11,591 nucleotides of DNA from the NCBI GenBank assembly GCA_023457615.1, contig JAEWKY010000226.1, positions 1-11,591 of the forward strand, given 5' to 3'. A program made the translations under genes and the position numbers. Below the pieces are notes generated by a model that searched no databases, had not been told where the DNA came from, and saw nothing but the letters and a program-made list of their open reading frames with translations. Source of the stretch: Actinomycetes bacterium. GTDB taxonomy: Bacteria; Actinomycetota; Actinomycetes; Actinomycetales; Microbacteriaceae. Within the stretch, counting starts at the first letter, position 1; each line of letters opens with the position of its first letter. Positions 1-5,934 of the stretch are shown in pieces.

Positions 1-1521
1 GAACAGCTCGTGCGCGATCCGTCCGCCCTCGTCCGCGGTCGCCGCGACGCGTGAGCTCCAGCCCACGGACGACGCGAGCTGCAGCCGGTAGTCGTCCGAC
101 GGCAGGGCGAGCCCGTCGGTGCCCCACCGCGACGCGAGCAGCTCGAACGTCGCGATCGTGTCGTTCCCGTCGCGGGTCAGGATGCCGTCCACCCGCGCCC
201 GGCGACCCTCGAGCCGCGCCGCGGACACGTCGCCCTCGAGCCGCACCCGGAGCGTCGCGCCGTCGGCCGTCTCGATCGTCGCGTCCGGACGTGCCGTCAC
301 CGGCGCCGCGGCGGCAGTCCCGCCGCTCACACGCGCGAGCACCTCGTCGAGCACCCGCTCGGTCGCGCTGCCGGGCGCGAGGTCGACGTACTCAGACGCG
401 AGCCAGGCGGCGTGCCGCAGAGCGTCGGGGTCGCCGTCGAGCGCCGACTCGAGCAGCGCGAGCGCCCCGTTCCAGCCCGAGGCGTAGCGACCCCCGCTGA
501 ACTCACGGTAGCCGTCGTAGAGGCCGCGGCGCTTGGCGTACTGCTCCAGGTCGGCGGCGAGGAACACCGTCGGCCGGCCGAGCAGCGAGAAGTCGAAGGC
601 GATCGACGAGTAGTCGGAGAGCAGCACGTCGACCTCGGGCAGCACGGAGTTCACGTCGCGCACGAGATCGGCGCCGAGCATCCGGATGCGCGGGCTGGCC
701 GCCGGACCCGCGGCGTAGTCGCCCGCGCCGAGGGGATGCGCCCGCACGTAGAGCACGGCGTCGCGCCGCTCGAGGAGCTCCGCGATCGCCGCCCACTCGG
801 TCGTCGTCGGCACGACCGGGTCGGGGGCGCCGTCGCGCCAGGTCGGTGCGTAGAGGATGACGCGCGACGATCCGGCGTCGAGCAGCGGCTCGTCGCGCGC
901 CGCCACGAGCACGTCGTCGCGCGGGTCGCCGGTGATGACGACGCGGTCCGCGGGCACGCCGAACGCCGAGGCGATGCGCGCGGCGACGAGCTGCGAGGCG
1001 ACCGGGAACAGGTGGATGCCGCGTCCCGCCCGCCGGTAGGCCCACGCGAGCAGACCGCGCACGAGGCGGTGGTCGGGCACCCCGGAGATGCGGAGGGTTG
1101 CGGGGGAGTCGAGGTGGAGCCGCTTGAGCGGAATGCCGTGCCAGAGCTGCACGACGAACCCGCCGCGCGTGGCGAACCGGTTCACGTCGCCGAAGCCGTG
1201 CGTCACGACGAGCACCTTCGCGCGCAGGGTGAGACGGAACCCGCGCCAGCCGGTCTTGCGCTCCGCGTCGAGTCCGAGCGCGCGCGCCTCGGCGAGCTCG
1301 GCCTCCGTCGTCGCGAGCCAGACGAGGCGGATGCCGGCATCCAGTCGCTCCCGCGCGGCCCGGTAGAGGGGGAGCGCTCCCTCGCCGGGGCCCGTGCCCG
1401 AGCCGAAGACCCACAGGCGCGGCGTGCGCGGCACGACGAGGGAGACGGCGGCGCCGAACGCGTAGAGCGGGACGCGCAGGAGCTTTCGCGCGTTGCCGGC
1501 GCCGAACGTGAATCTCGCCAT
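1..1521 (-). CDS. CDP-glycerol glycerophosphotransferase family protein (TagF-like), C-terminus beyond the window
   Basis: This is a partial gene of at least 507 residues; the frame is open from the ATG at 1519-1521 to base 1. It belongs to the Glyphos_transf family, which transfers polyol-phosphate units from CDP-activated donors onto a lipid-linked wall polymer at the inner membrane face. Visible family motifs are WHGIPLK (W127-H128-G129), ILYAPTW ending at W228, RAHP at 260-263 and SDYSS at 302-306 followed by IAFDF. The catalytic region ends near residue 400. After an Ala-rich linker a beta-rich segment follows (about 415-500, containing ASRWGTDGLALPSDDY). I recall a similar segment leading into a second catalytic module in large actinobacterial homologues, so a two-domain enzyme is inferred. 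The start is the only in-frame ATG/GTG after an upstream in-frame TGA. A GGAGG-type sequence lies too far upstream (about 16 nt) to be a convincing RBS. The gene is divergent from the 1644 gene. Family is fairly certain; the polymer made (glycerol, ribitol or other phosphate) is not. Confidence 0.88.
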   Translation of the reverse strand, partial: MARFTFGAGNARKLLRVPLYAFGAAVSLVVPRTPRLWVFGSGTGPGEGALPLYRAARERLDAGIRLVWLATTEAELAEARALGLDAERKTGWRGFRLTLRAKVLVVTHGFGDVNRFATRGGFVVQLWHGIPLKRLHLDSPATLRISGVPDHRLVRGLLAWAYRRAGRGIHLFPVASQLVAARIASAFGVPADRVVITGDPRDDVLVAARDEPLLDAGSSRVILYAPTWRDGAPDPVVPTTTEWAAIAELLERRDAVLYVRAHPLGAGDYAAGPAASPRIRMLGADLVRDVNSVLPEVDVLLSDYSSIAFDFSLLGRPTVFLAADLEQYAKRRGLYDGYREFSGGRYASGWNGALALLESALDGDPDALRHAAWLASEYVDLAPGSATERVLDEVLARVSGGTAAAAPVTARPDATIETADGATLRVRLEGDVSAARLEGRRARVDGILTRDGNDTIATFELLASRWGTDGLALPSDDYRLQLASSVGWSSRVAATADEGGRIAHELF

Positions 1522-1643
1522 GGCGGGGGTGCGGGTGCCTCTCCTCCGCCGCCGTCGGCGGCTCGGTCACGATTCTGTCACGGCGGCCACCCCCGGGGCG
1601 GGTGGGTCGCGGGGCTGGTTGAATCGACGCGGGAGGTTTCGCG
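1522..1643. promoter_or_regulatory. Divergent intergenic region between the two glycerophosphotransferase-like genes
   Basis: These 122 bases must hold the start signals of both divergent genes. On the plus strand a clear Shine-Dalgarno (GGGAGG, 1631-1636) precedes the 1644 start. I see no convincing TAnnnT box at the leaderless distance on either strand, so the promoters are not placed. A shared regulatory region is inferred from layout only. Confidence 0.4.
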
Positions 1644-2963
1644 ATGGGTGTCTTCGCACGATTGCTCAGCGACGCACGCACGGCACGCAAGGTGCTCGGC
1701 AACGGCCTGCGCAACCGGCAGCGTCGCAACGAGGCCAACCGCGTCTCCGCGGCCTCCGCCCGGCCGACGGCCGGCTCGATCCAGGTCGCCGTGTACTTCG
1801 CCGACACCCGGGTCAACCTCTACCAGGTGCGTCAGTGGTACGCGCCGCTCGCCGAGCTCGCGAAGCACCGCGGTGTCGCGATCATCGCCCGTAGCCCCGG
1901 CGCCTACCTCACCCTCCGCGAGGAGTCGCCGGTGCCGGTGCTCTACCTCCGCACCGTCACCGACATCGAGGGCTTCCTCGCCGAGCAGGACCTCGCCGTC
2001 ATGCTCTACGTCAACCAGAACATCAAGAACTTCCAGATGTTCCGCTACGGCCGCATGTGGCACGTGTTCATCAACCACGGCGAGTCCGACAAGATCTACA
2101 TGACGTCGAACCAGTACAAGGCGTACGACTACGCGTTCGTGGCCGGTCAGGCCGCCCTCGACCGCCTCGGCCGGAAGCTGTGGACCTACGACGTCGCGAA
2201 CCGCGCCATCCCGATCGGCCGCCCGCAGACCGACCATCTCGTCGACCACGTGCCGTTCGAGGGCAACGGCCGCACCGTCGTGTTCTACGCCCCCACCTGG
2301 GAGGGCGACCGCCCGACGATGGCCTACGGCTCGATCGCCTCGCACGGCGTCGCGATCGCCGAGGCGGTGCTCGCATCGTCGACGCACCGGCTCATCTTCC
2401 GCCCGCATCCGCGCAGCGGCGTCAACTCGCGCGAGTACCGCGAGGCCAATCTCCGGATCCAGGCGATGATCGCCGCGGCCAACGCCGCCGACCCCGCCGC
2501 GGGGCACCTGTTCGACGAGGGCGGCGAGCTCGGCTGGCAGATCGCCGTCGCCGACGTGCAGATCACCGACGTCTCCGCGATGGTCTACGACCGTCTCGCC
2601 ACCGGCAAGCCGCTCATCGTGACGCGGCCGGCCTCCCCGACGGCGCAGCTCGACGAGTCGGGCTTCCTCGCGCACGCCGAATGGATGTCGACCGCCGACC
2701 TCGCCGACCCCCTCGGCTTCGTCGACCGGGTCATCCACGACGAGGCGTCGCGCGCCAACCTCGCCCACTGGGCGGAGCACCACTTCGGCGACACGACGCC
2801 GGGCGCGTCGACGGCGCGCTTCCACGCGGCGATCGACCTGCTCGTGGCGCGCTGGGAGGAGCAGGCCGCGCTGCACGTCGGCGAGCCGCGCGTCGAGCAC
2901 GACCCGCTCGACGACGAGGACGTCGACGACTCCGACGAGGAGTCGGTGCCGCAGCCCGACTGA
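1644..2963 (+). CDS. Atypical CDP-glycerol glycerophosphotransferase-like protein with acidic C-terminal tail
   Basis: A 439-residue protein whose motif order matches the Glyphos_transf superfamily, but with a variant first motif. HVFINHGESDK at 140-150 stands where TagF-type enzymes have WHGTPLK. Then come FYAPTWEGD (214-222), RPHP (253-256) and ITDVSAMVYD (307-316), equivalent to the (S/T)DYSS-FDF motif. The first 40 residues are basic and could touch the membrane surface; no signal peptide or clear TM helix is seen. The last 20 residues or so are strongly acidic (DDEDVDDSDEE at about 423-433). The start is well supported: GGAGG at 1632-1636 lies 7 nt before the ATG. It faces away from the larger TagF-like gene, so the two probably share a control region at 1522-1643. 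Role inferred: addition of a phospho-polyol or sugar unit during surface polymer assembly. The substrate cannot be read from sequence. A GT-B glycosyltransferase of different donor specificity is the main alternative. Confidence 0.82.
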   Translation: MGVFARLLSDARTARKVLGNGLRNRQRRNEANRVSAASARPTAGSIQVAVYFADTRVNLYQVRQWYAPLAELAKHRGVAIIARSPGAYLTLREESPVPVLYLRTVTDIEGFLAEQDLAVMLYVNQNIKNFQMFRYGRMWHVFINHGESDKIYMTSNQYKAYDYAFVAGQAALDRLGRKLWTYDVANRAIPIGRPQTDHLVDHVPFEGNGRTVVFYAPTWEGDRPTMAYGSIASHGVAIAEAVLASSTHRLIFRPHPRSGVNSREYREANLRIQAMIAAANAADPAAGHLFDEGGELGWQIAVADVQITDVSAMVYDRLATGKPLIVTRPASPTAQLDESGFLAHAEWMSTADLADPLGFVDRVIHDEASRANLAHWAEHHFGDTTPGASTARFHAAIDLLVARWEEQAALHVGEPRVEHDPLDDEDVDDSDEESVPQPD

Positions 2964-2974
2964 GACGCCGCAAG

Positions 2975-3001
2975 TCATACCGGAGGAGCATCGCGGTATG
3001 A
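2975..3001 (+). promoter_or_regulatory. 8-bp inverted repeat around the RBS of the antitoxin remnant: candidate autoregulatory operator
   Basis: TCATACCG (2975-2982) and CGGTATGA (2994-3001) form a perfect 8-bp inverted repeat with an 11-nt spacer, about 19 bp centre to centre. The spacer holds the Shine-Dalgarno GGAGGAG (2982-2988), and the right arm overlaps the ATG (2998-3000). RHH antitoxins usually bind palindromes at their own promoter, so this is the expected place for the module's operator. Binding is inferred, and the encoded antitoxin is broken. Confidence 0.5.
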
Positions 3002-3222
3002 AGGTCAGCATCAGCCTCAGCGACGAGGACCTCGCGTAGCTGGACGCCGAGACGTCGGCCGGAAGGCATCCCTCTCGATCCGCGGCTGTCGCGGCCGCGA
3101 TCGGATGGATGCGGCGCGGAGGCCTCGTGGCGATCTACGACCAGGCGACGGCATCCGTTGGAGTCGTCACCGTCCGTCGACGTGTCACGTCTTCGCGACG
3201 TCGTGCGCGTTCTTCCCCGTGA
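2998..3222 (+). pseudogene. Ribbon-helix-helix antitoxin remnant (in-frame TAG at codon 14)
   Basis: From the ATG at 2998 the frame reads MKVSISLSDEDLA, then TAG (3037-3039), then continues LDAETSAGRHPSRSAAVAAAI, with MRRGGLVAIYDQATA further on. The N-terminal strand (KVSISL), the D/E-D-L-A helix, the SRSAAV second helix and the L-V-A-I-Y-D-Q region match actinobacterial RHH antitoxins of type II modules paired with MazF/PemK toxins. The stop falls where relatives usually carry an aromatic residue (…A-F/Y-L-D…), so a single base change such as TAC to TAG could explain it. A good RBS (GGAGGAG, 9 nt before the ATG) remains. After about 3155 the reading no longer resembles an antitoxin; the frame ends at TGA 3220-3222. 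An internal restart cannot rescue the DNA-binding strand. The family call rests on recognition of the pattern, not on an alignment. Confidence 0.7.
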
Positions 3223-3271
3223 GCGACTCGCGGCACTGGATGAGGCGCTGGCGCTTCACCTCGACCTCTAG
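3164..3271 (+). pseudogene. C-terminal fragment of a MazF/PemK-like toxin
   Basis: In a different frame from the antitoxin remnant (codons starting at 3182, 3185 and so on), the sequence reads SVDVSRLRDVV, then RVLPRERLAALDEALALHLDL and TAG at 3269-3271. The ending (…L-x-x-L-D-x-A-L-x-L-H-L-x-L-stop) is the typical C-terminus of actinobacterial MazF/PemK-type mRNA interferases. Everything N-terminal, including the core barrel and catalytic residues, is absent. The antitoxin's C-terminus is also missing, so one internal deletion probably joined the middle of the antitoxin gene to the end of the toxin gene. The left boundary is approximate. It cannot be functional as a toxin. Confidence 0.6.
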
Positions 3272-3279
3272 GCCTCATG

Positions 3280-3311
3280 GCTCGGGCCACAGACGACTTC
3301 GGAGCCCGGGC
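3280..3311 (+). terminator. Weak stem-loop after the TA remnant
   Basis: An 8-bp GC-rich stem, GCTCGGGC (3280-3287) with GCCCGGGC (3304-3311), including one T·G wobble, encloses a 16-nt loop. No T tract follows. It is a possible terminator for rightward transcription from the 1644 gene, but GC-rich DNA produces such stems by chance. Confidence 0.2.
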
Positions 3312-3361
3312 AGCGCGCTCTGCGTCGAGCTCGTCGCCGACCGCAGCCGCGCGTACGTGAG

Positions 3362-3384
3362 GGGGCTCGAGGCCGTTCCGCCCC
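3362..3384 (-). terminator. Weak stem-loop just downstream of the EcsC-like gene
   Basis: GGGGC (3362-3366) pairs with GCCCC (3380-3384) over a 13-nt loop, three bases beyond the stop codon of the minus-strand operon. There is no T tract, so intrinsic termination is uncertain. The position at the end of the operon is the main argument for it. Confidence 0.25.
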
Positions 3385-3387
3385 GAT

Positions 3388-4230
3388 CTACTCGTCGCGC
3401 GACGCCGGCGGGAGCATGGGGTAGTTGGCGCGCCCGCGCGGCAGCGCCTTCGGCTTCGCGGTGCGCGCGGCCCTCACGGGCTTCGGCGCCTTCGGGGCAC
3501 GCGGCGCCTTCGGGCGCGGCTCGAGATCGGCCGGGAACGCCGCCGGAGCCGGCCCGAATCCCGTGCGCGCCGACGTCACGACGCGGCGGCCCATGAGGTG
3601 GTTGCCGCCGCCGCCGACGACGGCGCCGATGCCGAACGGGATCATGCGGCCGACGACGGAGCCGCTCTGGGTCGCCGCGAAGCGCTTCACGAACATCTTC
3701 TGGATCCGGTCGGCGACCGGGCCGAGGGCCGCCGAGGGAAGACCCTTCGTGATCGTCTCGCCCCAGAACGCCGAGCGTCCCGCGCCGCCCGCGGCCTGTC
3801 CGGCGAACTGCTTCAGCAGGTCCTGCCCGCCCTGGCCCAGCATCATCGTCATGACGAGCGTGCTCGCCCGCTCGGGATCGTCGACCGCGATGCCGTGCAC
3901 CTCGGTCACCGACTGGGCGAAGAGCGCCGTCGCCTCGAGGAATCCGGCCGTCTCGACCCCCGAGAGCACGAGCGAGGCGCCGATGCCGACCGCGGGGATG
4001 GCGGCGGAGGCGCCGACGAGCGCACCGCCGGTGGTGACGGCGGTGAGGTAGCGCCGCTCGAGGATCGCGATGAGCTGCGTCGGGGTGGCGTCGGGCCGGC
4101 GGGAGCGGATGCTGCGGATGTGCGCGAGCACGACCGGGCGCTGCACCGAGAGCACGGCGTCGAATCCGCGCTCGAAGCCCGAGCGCTGACGGGCCGCCTC
4201 GCGCGTCTCCAGCTCGCTCACGGCATCCAC
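3388..4230 (-). CDS. EcsC-like family protein
   Basis: A 280-residue protein that resembles the EcsC family. Glycine/alanine-rich hydrophobic helices at about 64-108 (with GALVGASAAIPAVGIG and a following ETAGFLEATALFA) lead into EVHGIAVDDPERASTLVM (110-127). A second glycine-rich hydrophobic patch, IPFGIGAVVGGGGN, lies at 197-210. These segments could associate with the membrane. The last 45 residues are a Pro/Ala/Lys/Arg-rich, probably disordered basic tail. No enzymatic motif is seen and the family's function is unknown; Bacillus EcsC lies in an operon with the EcsAB ABC transporter. Here the gene starts 24 nt after the stop of the export ATPase and is surely co-transcribed with it. The GTG at 4228-4230 abuts the purine-rich GGGAAGA, so the GTG three codons later (4219-4221, 9-nt spacing) may be the true start. 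Confidence 0.8.
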   Translation of the reverse strand: MDAVSELETREAARQRSGFERGFDAVLSVQRPVVLAHIRSIRSRRPDATPTQLIAILERRYLTAVTTGGALVGASAAIPAVGIGASLVLSGVETAGFLEATALFAQSVTEVHGIAVDDPERASTLVMTMMLGQGGQDLLKQFAGQAAGGAGRSAFWGETITKGLPSAALGPVADRIQKMFVKRFAATQSGSVVGRMIPFGIGAVVGGGGNHLMGRRVVTSARTGFGPAPAAFPADLEPRPKAPRAPKAPKPVRAARTAKPKALPRGRANYPMLPPASRDE

Positions 4231-4254
4231 TCTTCCCGGTCGGCTGCGGCGGCG

Positions 4255-4998
4255 CTACTGCTTGACGCCGTAGTCGGCGTTGTAGCGGTCGACGACGTCG
4301 CGGATGGGGGCGTCGAGCACGAGCCGGCCCTTGTCGAGGTAGAGCCCGCGTGTGCAGAAGCGCAGCAGGTCCTTCTCGCTGTGCGAGACGAAGAACAGCG
4401 TGCGGCCGCCGGCGAGCAGCTCCTCGATGCGCGTGTAGCACTTCGCCTTGAACGCGGCGTCGCCGACCGCGAGCACCTCGTCGACGAGGATGATCGGCTC
4501 CTCGAGCCGCGAGATCACGGCGAACGCGAGGCGTACCTTCATGCCGCTCGAGAGGTGCTTGTAGGGCGTGTCGACGAACTTCTCGAGCTCGGCGAAGCCG
4601 ATGATCTCGTCGAAGCGCTCGGCGATCTCGCCCTTCGTCATGCCGTGGAGCCCGGCCGTGAGGTTCACGTTGTCGCGCACCGTCAGGTCGTTGACGAACC
4701 CGCCGGTGATCTCGATGAGCGGGGCGACGCCGCCGTGCACCGACACGCGGCCCTCGTCGGGCAGCATCACCTGGGCGACGAGCTTGAGCAGCGTCGACTT
4801 GCCCTGGCCGTTGCGACCGACGACGCCGATCGCCTCCCCGGGGGCGACCGTGAACGACACCTCGCGCAGCGCCCAGAAGTCGTCGGGCCGGCGGCGGCGG
4901 GTGCGCCCGGAGAACAGGTCCTTGAAGCTGCGACGGGCGCCGCGGTTGCGGCGGAACCGGATGCCGACTCCGGAGACCTCGATCGCGCCCTCGGTCAT
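4255..4998 (-). CDS. Polysaccharide/teichoic acid ABC export ATPase (TagH/Wzt-type)
   Basis: A 247-residue nucleotide-binding subunit that powers export of a lipid-linked surface polymer. Walker A is GRNGQGKST (61-69), the signature is LSSGM (149-153), Walker B is PIILVDE (168-174), and the switch histidine is H206 in FFVSHS. The Q-loop region reads ITGGF (97-101) without a glutamine, as in Wzt/TagH/RfbE relatives, where this segment is typically (E/A)-L-G-x-G-F. The protein stops soon after the ATPase fold, so it lacks the C-terminal carbohydrate-binding domain of Wzt proteins that recognise capped O-antigen. The start ATG overlaps the permease stop by one base (TGATG), and AAGGAG (5004-5009) lies 5 nt upstream, so translation is coupled. 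The substrate is inferred from the neighbouring glycerophosphotransferase genes. Confidence 0.93.
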   Translation of the reverse strand: MTEGAIEVSGVGIRFRRNRGARRSFKDLFSGRTRRRRPDDFWALREVSFTVAPGEAIGVVGRNGQGKSTLLKLVAQVMLPDEGRVSVHGGVAPLIEITGGFVNDLTVRDNVNLTAGLHGMTKGEIAERFDEIIGFAELEKFVDTPYKHLSSGMKVRLAFAVISRLEEPIILVDEVLAVGDAAFKAKCYTRIEELLAGGRTLFFVSHSEKDLLRFCTRGLYLDKGRLVLDAPIRDVVDRYNADYGVKQ

Positions 4999-5804
4999 CA
5001 GATCTCCTTGAGCACGCGGCGGATGCCGGCGCGGTAGACGAGGAAGCCGACGACCAGGAAGACGACGGTCATCGCGGCGCTCACGCCGACCGCGAACAGG
5101 TCGAGCTCCTGCGGGAAGAACGCCGCCCGGTACATCGAGAAGATGCCGGCGAGCGGGTTGAACGCCGCCCAGACGTGCAGCGCCGGGGGCAGGTCGCTGA
5201 TGCCGTAGATGATCGGCGACGCGTAGAACAGGAAGCGCAGCACGAGCTTGACGACGCGCTCGAGGTCGCGGAAGAAGACGACGAGCGGCGCGACGAGCAG
5301 CCCGATCCCGAACGTCAGCCCGAGCTGCAGCAGGATCGCCGGGATCCACCACAGCGCCTCGAGGTGCAGGTCGGCGCCGAAGACGACGACGAACAGCACG
5401 ATCACCGGGATGCTGAGCAGGAACTCGATGCCCTTGCTGAGCACGAGACGCGCGACCCAGATCGTGCGCGGGATCGTCGTCGAGCGGATCAGCTTCGCCT
5501 CGCGCGTGAACGCGCGCGTGGTGTCGGAGATCGTGCCGTTGAACCACATCCACGGCAGCAGCGCGGCGAGCAGGAAGACGATGTACGGGTCGTGCCCGAC
5601 GCGTCCGAACACCTGCGTGAAGACGAACCAGTAGATCGCCGACATGACGAGCGGGTCGACGATCGACCACAGGTAGCCGAGGGCGCTCGTCGAGTAACGC
5701 ACCTTCAGATCGCGCGTCGTGAGCAGCCACAGCGAGCGGCGGTAGCGCACGGTCGGCGACCACCGACGGCGCGCGAGCGGGCGCGCGGGAACGTCGGCAG
5801 TCAC
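4998..5804 (-). CDS. Polysaccharide/teichoic acid ABC-2 export permease (TagG/Wzm-type)
   Basis: A 268-residue integral membrane protein of the ABC-2 family that forms the channel for export of an undecaprenyl-linked surface polymer. The family hallmark RDLKVRY, then LGYLWSIVDPL, spans 31-52 and forms the amphipathic N-terminal interface plus the start of TM1. Six membrane segments are apparent (about 45-66, 74-92, 125-143, 152-176, 187-201 and 238-258). The YASPIIYG motif (194-201) lies before the usual periplasmic-side loop. The GTG start (5802-5804) is preceded by TAGGTT exactly 6 nt upstream, suggesting a leaderless transcript starting here rather than dependence on the gene upstream. It is the first gene of an operon with the ATPase and the EcsC-like gene. 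Confidence 0.93.
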   Translation of the reverse strand: MTADVPARPLARRRWSPTVRYRRSLWLLTTRDLKVRYSTSALGYLWSIVDPLVMSAIYWFVFTQVFGRVGHDPYIVFLLAALLPWMWFNGTISDTTRAFTREAKLIRSTTIPRTIWVARLVLSKGIEFLLSIPVIVLFVVVFGADLHLEALWWIPAILLQLGLTFGIGLLVAPLVVFFRDLERVVKLVLRFLFYASPIIYGISDLPPALHVWAAFNPLAGIFSMYRAAFFPQELDLFAVGVSAAMTVVFLVVGFLVYRAGIRRVLKEI

Positions 5805-5816
5805 GGGATCAACCTA
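5805..5816 (-). promoter_or_regulatory. Leaderless-type promoter -10 box for the export operon
   Basis: Reading the minus strand, TAGGTT (5811-5816) is followed by GATCCC and then the GTG start at 5804. A TAnnnT hexamer 6 nt before a GTG/ATG is the geometry of actinobacterial leaderless transcripts, in which the start codon's first base is the transcription start. No good -35 is seen. Confidence 0.55.
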
Positions 5817-5863
5817 CTGGCCCGTCCGGTCAGTTGCCGAGCACGCCCGGAGTGCGCAGCGAT

Positions 5864-5927
5864 GTGCGACTAACCCGACGTGCGACTAACCCGACGTGCG
5901 ACCAACGCGACGTGCGACCAACCCGAC
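5864..5927. repeat. Four tandem copies of a 16-bp direct repeat
   Basis: Four contiguous 16-bp units lie at 5864-5879, 5880-5895, 5896-5911 and 5912-5927. Units 1 and 2 are identical (GTGCGACTAACCCGAC). Unit 4 differs only by T to C in the CTAA part, and unit 3 has that change plus one C to G. The array lies between the nucleotidyltransferase stop (5935-5937) and the export-permease promoter. On the transcribed (minus) strand it begins 7 nt after the stop codon. It has no spacers, so it is not a CRISPR array. Confidence 0.92.
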
Positions 5928-5934
5928 AAGAGGG

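Larger units (their letters stand above)
3272..3387. other. Non-coding stretch between the decayed TA module and the EcsC-like gene
   Basis: Together with the broken TA remnant, 2964-3387 (424 bases) contains no intact gene. In these last 116 bases I see no coding frame with recognisable protein character and no tRNA. Two weak stem-loops are the only structures noted (3280-3311 and 3362-3384). It is the convergent junction between plus-strand and minus-strand transcription. Confidence 0.5.

Noticed and set aside
503..1816. Long minus-strand open frame overlapping both glycerophosphotransferase-like genes
   Set aside because: Arg/Ala-rich shadow in another frame of the real minus-strand gene 1-1521; no family motif.
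412..2103. Long plus-strand open frame across the TagF-like gene
   Set aside because: Antisense for most of its length to a gene with clear Glyphos_transf motifs; His/Arg/Gly-rich shadow composition typical of high-GC DNA, then running out of frame into the 1644 gene.
1578..3011. Minus-strand open frame antisense to the 1644 gene
   Set aside because: Val/Arg/Asp-rich mirror of a real gene; no recognisable domain and no start signal.
3598..5037. Plus-strand open frame across the EcsC-like and export ATPase genes
   Set aside because: Antisense to two genes with strong motifs; composition is that of a reverse-frame shadow.
4255..5763. A single long protein ending in the export ATPase
   Set aside because: The upstream half is an out-of-frame reading of the permease gene. 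AAGGAG before the ATG at 4998 and the match of MTEGAIEVSG to ATPase N-termini fix the real start.
5864..5927. CRISPR array
   Set aside because: The 16-bp units are contiguous with no spacers, and no cas genes are present.
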